This document shows, piece by piece, positions 58,715-64,000 of a stretch of 64,000 nucleotides of DNA. The number at the start of each line of letters is the position of its first letter. Positions within the stretch are counted from its first letter, which is position 1. The notes under the pieces are model-generated. The model ran no database searches. It was given only the letters and a program-made list of their open reading frames with translations, and was not told the origin of the DNA. Position numbers and translations under genes: made by a program. This DNA comes from Dillenia suffruticosa (lineage: Eukaryota; Streptophyta; Magnoliopsida; Dilleniales; Dilleniaceae), in contig JAVTVX010000004.1 of NCBI GenBank assembly GCA_033439265.1, positions 22,763,201-22,827,200 on the forward strand. Direction: 5' to 3'.

Positions 58715-60144
58715 TCAGCCTATAAGGGAGATTCCTTGGAAAATCAATGAATCAGCTAAAACCTGATTTGCAGCCTCCGATGGATGGACACTGTCCCAGA
58801 ATACATACTGGCTGGCATTGCTACATGTTCCTATCGAGTGTTCATTGCACAAAAACGATGTCGTCTCAATTGTTCCTGTTCCACAGCAACCCCTTCTTGC
58901 TTCCGCAAAACCTTTAAAAAGCACACAATAATTTTGTCACACATTTAGTTATGCTTGTATTCATGCATTGGTGACGTTTTCAATGCATGGTTCAGAAAAT
59001 TTATGTAGCTAGTGAATTGTATACTATAGTTTGAAGGACTCTTGATGATATCATAGAGAGGCTTGAAAATGTCAAAGACTGCAATCTTAAGATCCGGGAG
59101 TTGCTTTTGCAGTTGTGATGCAGCTGAATTTATCTTCTTATTGAATCCTTGAGCATCGGTGTTGATCCTTGAGACACACCCTTCCTCATGGAAACCAAAT
59201 AAAGTGATCGTTGCAGGAAGGCATCCTAGAGGGGGGAGTGAGGTTACCCCAATCCGTCTAGCACCCAAGCCATACAACTCCTGGTGATGAAAACATAGCA
59301 ACCAAAAACAGTCCAAATCCAAATCAAATTGAGACCCGAATCAACTCTGTATAGTAAAAGTAGACAGTACCTTGACAAAGTTGGAGAAGATTCCCTCAAG
59401 GAAGGAAGAGTATTGATCAGGGGTGTAGACTTTGTTCAGAAGAGGATTGACATAGTAATTCTGAAGAAAATCACTGCTTCCTGCTCCAAGTACGTACAAT
59501 GCATCCTTTATGATCGAAGCTGCGTTTTTGCTGCCTGCAGTCTTTGCTAGCTTACTCTGGTATTCCTTGTAGTACTCCAATTGTTGCGAAAGTGAAATTG
59601 CATGCTGCAGCAAGAAAATCCCAATTGCCTAAATCTGAAAATAGAAGCAAAAATCATGAAACTGAATACACACATTTAGAATGGCAGTTTTGTCATCGTA
59701 ACCAGATGCAGCAGAAGCAAAATTGGCCCCAGTTAGAAGGTTCTTCCCGGATGCTTGTGGACTAAGGTAAGCCGGAGGGTATGTAGTGAATCCAAGAGTA
59801 TTAGCTGCAAGATCACATTGATCATGATAACATTAATTTATGCTAACATAGTTTCTAAATTTGGCATACTAATTTCCTACTATGAACATACCCGTAATGT
59901 CAGTTGCTAACTTGCCATTGCAGAACCTCCCGGTAGGCTTATGATTCACAAAATCTCTACCATATGGTGGGTAATTTGCCTTGAATAAAGTGTAAATGTA
60001 GTTATTGTTTCCAACATCAACGGCAGAGTCACCAAAGGTTATGATGGCTGGGACTAACGTGGTTGATGAGTCTTGAGCATTCCCACCACATACAAGAAGC
60101 AATGCAAGTATCAAAACTAGCTTTGCCTTGGAATTCCAAGTCAT
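58715..60144 (-). CDS. GDSL esterase/lipase, APG type
   Basis: Five exons in phase (60144-59892, 59804-59674, 59604-59371, 59280-59025, 58911-58715) encode 356 aa, the usual length. A signal peptide covers about residues 1-23. Block I is [12 protein letters not shown] with catalytic Ser40. Block II is [10 protein letters not shown] (oxyanion residues G110, N112). Block III is [10 protein letters not shown] with N177. Block V is DSVHPSEAA with D331 and H334 completing the triad. [13 protein letters not shown] is typical. It closely follows Arabidopsis APG (At3g16370), a secreted SGNH hydrolase, probably acting on cell-wall or cuticle esters; the real substrate is unknown. It converges on the PAB gene. 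Confidence 0.93.
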
Positions 60145-60669
60145 AGTGTCCTATGAGGAAATGATATAAAATTTTGGAGAGACTTCAGTTTTTTTCAATG
60201 CAGTTATCAAAGCTAACATGCTTTTAGTTTCTTGGAAAGGGTTTTTATGTGCACAAATTTGAGGATCTTTTTATTTATTATTTATTATTTTTTGGAGAAG
60301 GAAGATGAAAGATGGAGATGGATATTAATGGAGTCTCTGCAAGTTGTTATGGTAGCATTAATAGCTCACATAGGGTGTTCGATACGCTTGATGTCTCACC
60401 AACTTCTACTTTGGGCTAATAGCTTCAAATGATCATTTTCTCTTTTATGTCTTTCTTCTATTACTTATTGAAAATGGTTTCTCTTAATAGATGCTCTAAG
60501 TCCCAGTTAATGTGCATTTTTTAAAATATTCTGTTTTACCAAAAGAAATATATCATTGGAAAGTTGAATATAGACAGTGAGATTTTGATTCAAATTATAT
60601 GAATTACTTCAAATATTCAGAGGTAGTTCAGTTGAAAATGTGTTAAATATTAGCTAAAATTACAAGGCA

Positions 60670-60697
60670 CCTCTCTCTCTCTCTCTCTCTCTCTCTC
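60670..60697. repeat. (CT)n microsatellite
   Basis: About 14 CT repeats, 530 bp upstream of the GDSL lipase start codon. Confidence 0.9.
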
Positions 60698-61106
60698 AAG
60701 CACTGGCACATACACACGCATACTCACACAATTGGAGTGTATCAACAATTATGAGGATATCTGCAAAGCCGAGGGTAGTTGGGAAGATGATGAATGTGGC
60801 ATTGAGATACATATCTCACATTTGAGAAAAAGAAGTGAGGCATGTGCTTTGAGTTAATTAGGTAGAAATGCTTTTTTCTGTCTTGGTTTGGCGGGATCCA
60901 TGGCTATTGGCTCATGAGTCTCCGTGCGTGTGCCGGCTTGTGTGGTTTCTAGGCAAATTGTATAGATGGACTCATGACTCAGACGCCTCAATTCGCACCA
61001 TGTGAAACAAATTAAAACTAAAAGTTAGAAAACAAAAAGAAAAAAAAAATGAAGCACTACTGATATTGGGTTCAAGGGATTTTTGTAAGTATTGGAGCCA
61101 ATCATT

Positions 61107-61129
61107 TGAAAGGGAGGGAGAGAGAGAGA

Positions 61130-61164
<35 letters not shown>
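61107..61164. repeat. (GA)n microsatellite with GGGA interruptions
   Basis: About 58 bp of GA repeats interrupted by GGGA near its start, in intergenic DNA. Confidence 0.9.
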
Positions 61165-61167
<3 letters not shown>

Positions 61168-63055
61168 CTCCCATTATCATTATTACTATTTACTTGGATA
61201 AAAATGTATTAACAAAAGAATCCGATGCTTATGGTACTTTAATTTCCTAATGCTCTAAGCGAAGAAGACTGGCTTTTGAGGGCAAAAGGAAGGAACTTCC
61301 CGGCACGGCACGCGGTGCATTGAGATCTTCGCCAAGAAAATGCAAGACAACACGTGTGCAGTTGCAAGGCCTTACTTGGTTCTGCAAATCAAAGTCGTAG
61401 TTTCTAAAAGGGCTAAAAGGAAAACCCCTTCATTAGATCTTGAATAAGACCAAAGGTAGAAAAACGGCTTTAGGATACTCAGAGCAAAAGAGCTGAAGAA
61501 GCAATAATGTGGCATGCAGACGCAGGAGTTCACCATTTTACATGGGCCCTGCCCCACTTAGCCAGGAGATGTTTCTGGGTTGGGCCACAAAAATAAATAA
61601 GTTGAAGATTTGTGATGCCATGAAACGTTTCTGGAAAAATCCTATAAATCCTTCCCCCTTTTTTTCATTAAAAGGGTGTCAAAATCACAACAGTGCAAAG
61701 GTGGGAAAAAAAGTGTAAATATGTTTGTCGTGGGTAATTAAGTTCATATGTAGGATAGAGGGCATGCTGTACAAACAAATTGGTGAAAACCCCAAGGTTT
61801 TGGCTGAGTATTATCTTTTGTTGTGCTGAAATTTGTTTAAATGTAGCGGGCAGCTAGCGGGTTGATCACCGGCTAACGTCCGTAGCTTTTAATACACCAT
61901 GCAGATGCCACCCTCTCCATCTCGTGCAGCATTTAATTTAGAGCTGTGCTTGTTGTCTAGGCCTATCACTAAAAGCTAGAGGTTGATTTAGACGGACAAG
62001 GCATTGTTGGACCCCTCATGCCTAGATTTTTATTTTTCTATTCATCGAGCATTTTTTTTCTTTTTTGTATATACCGACCGGCTCTGGAGTTATATTGTGA
62101 TTTATCCTATTCAAACGTGTTAGACCCAATTTAGGAAAAGTTTTTTTAACGTATTTTTCTTTATCCCTAAGTTTTAAACACATCGAGCTACAGAAAATTC
62201 TCTTCTAAAGTTCATTGAAGTAGACTAGAAACAAGTTAAGAGATTTTTCTCCTTGGACTCTCAATTTAAATCCAAAATCATAGAAAGAAGACTAATACTC
62301 TTGCAACTGAGCCGATCTCCATCGACAATCCAAAAAGATTTTATTGTCTAATTGATAAATTTTGATTATTATATCATAGAAGCAAACCATGGCCTTCCAC
62401 ACCAACAGACATCGTGTTTTGGAGTTCTTGTTAGCTCAGATTTTGTTGGCACATCTTGTTTCTCAAATTATGATAATTTAGTTGGATAATAATTAGCATC
62501 GCTTTTTTCAAACTTCACAATGGAAATTGAATTAAAAATCAAAATATTTTAAAAATAAATTTTAGAAACCCGATAATCTGATAGTTTCATTTCTAAATAT
62601 TCAATCCCATTCTATCAACCCAAACAAGATTTCGATCTGATTATCGATTTTAAGTCACTTTAACCGAGTGTCCTCTTAAAAATATAATTAATTGGTCATA
62701 AAATTAAATATAAATAATATAAATACACATAAATATATATATATATATTTAATTGATTAAAATAGGAATAAAACATGTTACCTGGTACATGACTATATCC
62801 AACTATGAGAATTTTATTTATAATTTTTCCGAATAACACCAATATACCACAAAGTCTCATGGTGACCAGCACAAGAGTATGCCATTTGGCTATGGCCATA
62901 TTTATTCCAATAGCATTTATGACTTATAAGGTCTCAATAATTTTGAAACCATATAATTTGAGGAAATGGTAGACATAAAAATATGAAAAAGGAAAATGAA
63001 TTCCAAAGGTTTAAAGAAGATGACGACATGAACATGTGGTAAATAATAAGTGGTT

Positions 63056-63646
63056 TCATGGAGATTCATCTGGAGATTGACTTTCAATGGGAGCAGCACA
63101 GCAATCGCAGCATTCACCCTCTGGTGCAGGAGTGCAGCACACACATGCAGGACATATGATCTCCTCTTGAAGAACATCTACATCAACCGAGAAACATTTT
63201 TTAAGAAAAATCAAAGACCAGAATGAGTGACCTATACTTTGTTTCAAAAAAAATCTCTGCATAACAGAGTTCCAAATCTTTCAAGCAATAATAATAATAT
63301 TTTTTTTATATATGGGATCGAGAAAATCACGAAAATATACGTATCCACGAATGTTCAAATATTAGATTTCGAAAAAGATATTTGAATAAAAATTTTTTAT
63401 CATTTGTGTGTCCCTACAAAGAGTCAAATAATAATAATGCAAATGAATTTTATGATCATAGCATATTTAGTAATTATGTTTATTAGCCGATTTAATATGA
63501 ATATCATATGGCATGAGCATGACTACTGTCGATATGGGCTTACCTCGATGAGGCAATCGAGCTGCCTCAGATGTTAGAATAGGAGCTAGCACCATAGAGA
63601 AGATGAGAAGGGTAACAAAGGTACACGCAAGAGAGTTGTTTGCCAT
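63056..63646 (-). CDS. small secreted cysteine-rich peptide, 74 aa
   Basis: Exon 1 (63646-63544) begins MANNSLACTFVTLLIFSMVL, a strong signal peptide ending around SEA-A (residues 28-29). A perfect donor (gtaagccc) follows. Exon 2 (63177-63056) starts after gatgtag and completes the frame: RLPHRDVLQEEIICPACVCC, then TPAPEGECCDCCAAPIE to the stop. The mature ~45 residues hold eight cysteines spaced C-x2-C-x-CC-x7-CC-x-CC (43, 46, 48, 49, 57, 58, 60, 61). An acidic tail, QSPDESP, follows. The first exon is the signal peptide and the second the mature part, the usual structure of plant peptide genes. I cannot place it in a named defensin, LTP or snakin family; role unknown (defence, metal binding or signalling). 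A TATA box stands 65 bp upstream. Confidence 0.8.
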
Positions 63647-63710
63647 TTTGCTTCTTATTTGAAAAATTATACTATGTCTGTGAGAAAAAAAAAAATACCC
63701 AACTGAATCT

Positions 63711-63720
63711 ATCTTATATA
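63711..63720 (-). promoter_or_regulatory. TATA box of the Cys-rich peptide gene
   Basis: The minus strand reads tatataagat, a canonical plant TATA box 65-74 bp before the ATG at 63646, giving a leader of about 35 nt. Confidence 0.7.
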
Positions 63721-64000
63721 GGTTTTAGGATTGTCCGAGATCCCAAATTTCAATCCGATGATCATGGGAATTCAACGGTTGGAATGCAATTTGGTGAAAT
63801 TCAAACTATTCATTTTTGAAATTTCCATGAATTCCATGCATGGCAAGAAGCAATTTTCAACGGTCAAATTGATTGCACGATAGATCTGTACGGGCTGTTT
63901 ACTGTATAAATATTTTTTTGATATAAAACACGGATATCCGATAATAAATTGATTCCAATTAAATCCGATTTAAGTCGAATTAATCTCTTAAAAAATAAAA
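63721..64000. other. upstream flank of the Cys-rich peptide gene
   Basis: AT-rich sequence running to the edge. At about 63935-64000 a piece like the dispersed A-tailed repeat is visible (cggatatccgataataaatt, then A-rich end). Confidence 0.4.

Larger units (their letters stand above)
60145..63055. other. intergenic region upstream of the GDSL lipase
   Basis: About 2.9 kb without a recognised gene. It holds (CT)n at 60670-60697 and GA-rich tracts at 61107-61164. The proximal part should contain the APG promoter. Open frames of 60-70 codons near 60232, 61372, 61509 and 62696 lack any family resemblance. A longer AT-rich stretch (62470-62760) includes an (AT)n run at about 62735-62748. Confidence 0.5.

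Overview
This window is nuclear DNA of a flowering plant, most likely a woody eudicot. The genes are intron-rich with AT-rich introns and canonical GT-AG junctions. The products are plant types: a plastid-movement-like coiled-coil protein, an APG-type GDSL lipase, a VSP-type acid phosphatase and plant mitochondrial MPP-alpha. There is a decayed plastid rbcL insert, and the repeats (RTE LINE, Mutator-like elements, tRNA-derived SINEs, a small LTR element, GA/CT microsatellites) fit a plant genome. Species cannot be named from sequence alone.

Layout. 1-2.3 kb: a possible partial gene leaving the left edge on the minus strand, a 191-bp tandem duplication, and a promoter-like telo-box/site II block. 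3.6-12.4 kb (minus): a complete RNA polymerase III subunit RPC7-like gene of 8 coding exons plus a probable leader exon. One intron carries a 2.7-kb RTE LINE with a 19-bp target duplication, and the leader intron carries a 1.1-kb Mutator-like element that has picked up a decayed PPR piece. 13.5-14.8 kb (minus): a HAD-type acid phosphatase. 14.9-19.1 kb: a tandem array of a ~1.3-kb non-coding unit that records a filler-mediated duplication and a later unequal crossover. 19.2-20.6 kb: a small old LTR element. 23.4-24.1 kb: a plastid rbcL fragment between two SINE pieces. 24.4-31.2 kb (minus): MPP-alpha, 13 exons, 509 aa. 32.5-33.2 kb: a GC-rich fold-back Mutator-like element. 34.1-34.5 kb: a LINE 3' end. 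35.2-40.0 kb (minus): remnants of a RadA-like gene. 41.0 kb: tRNA-Lys(UUU). 42.7-46.1 kb (minus): an At4g37920-family plastid protein gene that looks recently inactivated. 49.6-52.5 kb (plus): an AR791/CHUP1-like gene. 53.7-58.1 kb (plus): a PAB6/PAB7-type poly(A)-binding protein. 58.7-60.1 kb (minus): APG-type GDSL lipase. 63.1-63.6 kb (minus): a 74-aa secreted peptide with eight cysteines in its mature part.

The genes do not form one pathway, as expected in a plant chromosome. MPP-alpha, the AR791-like gene, the PAB gene and the APG lipase together recall, from memory, Arabidopsis neighbourhoods on chromosomes 1 (At1g51980, At1g52080) and 3 (At3g16370, At3g16380, At3g16480), so this probably preserves the gene order before duplication. 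I found no defence, toxin or biosynthetic system. The most novel items are the small Cys-rich peptide, the history written in the tandem array, and the two Mutator-like elements with intact target duplications.
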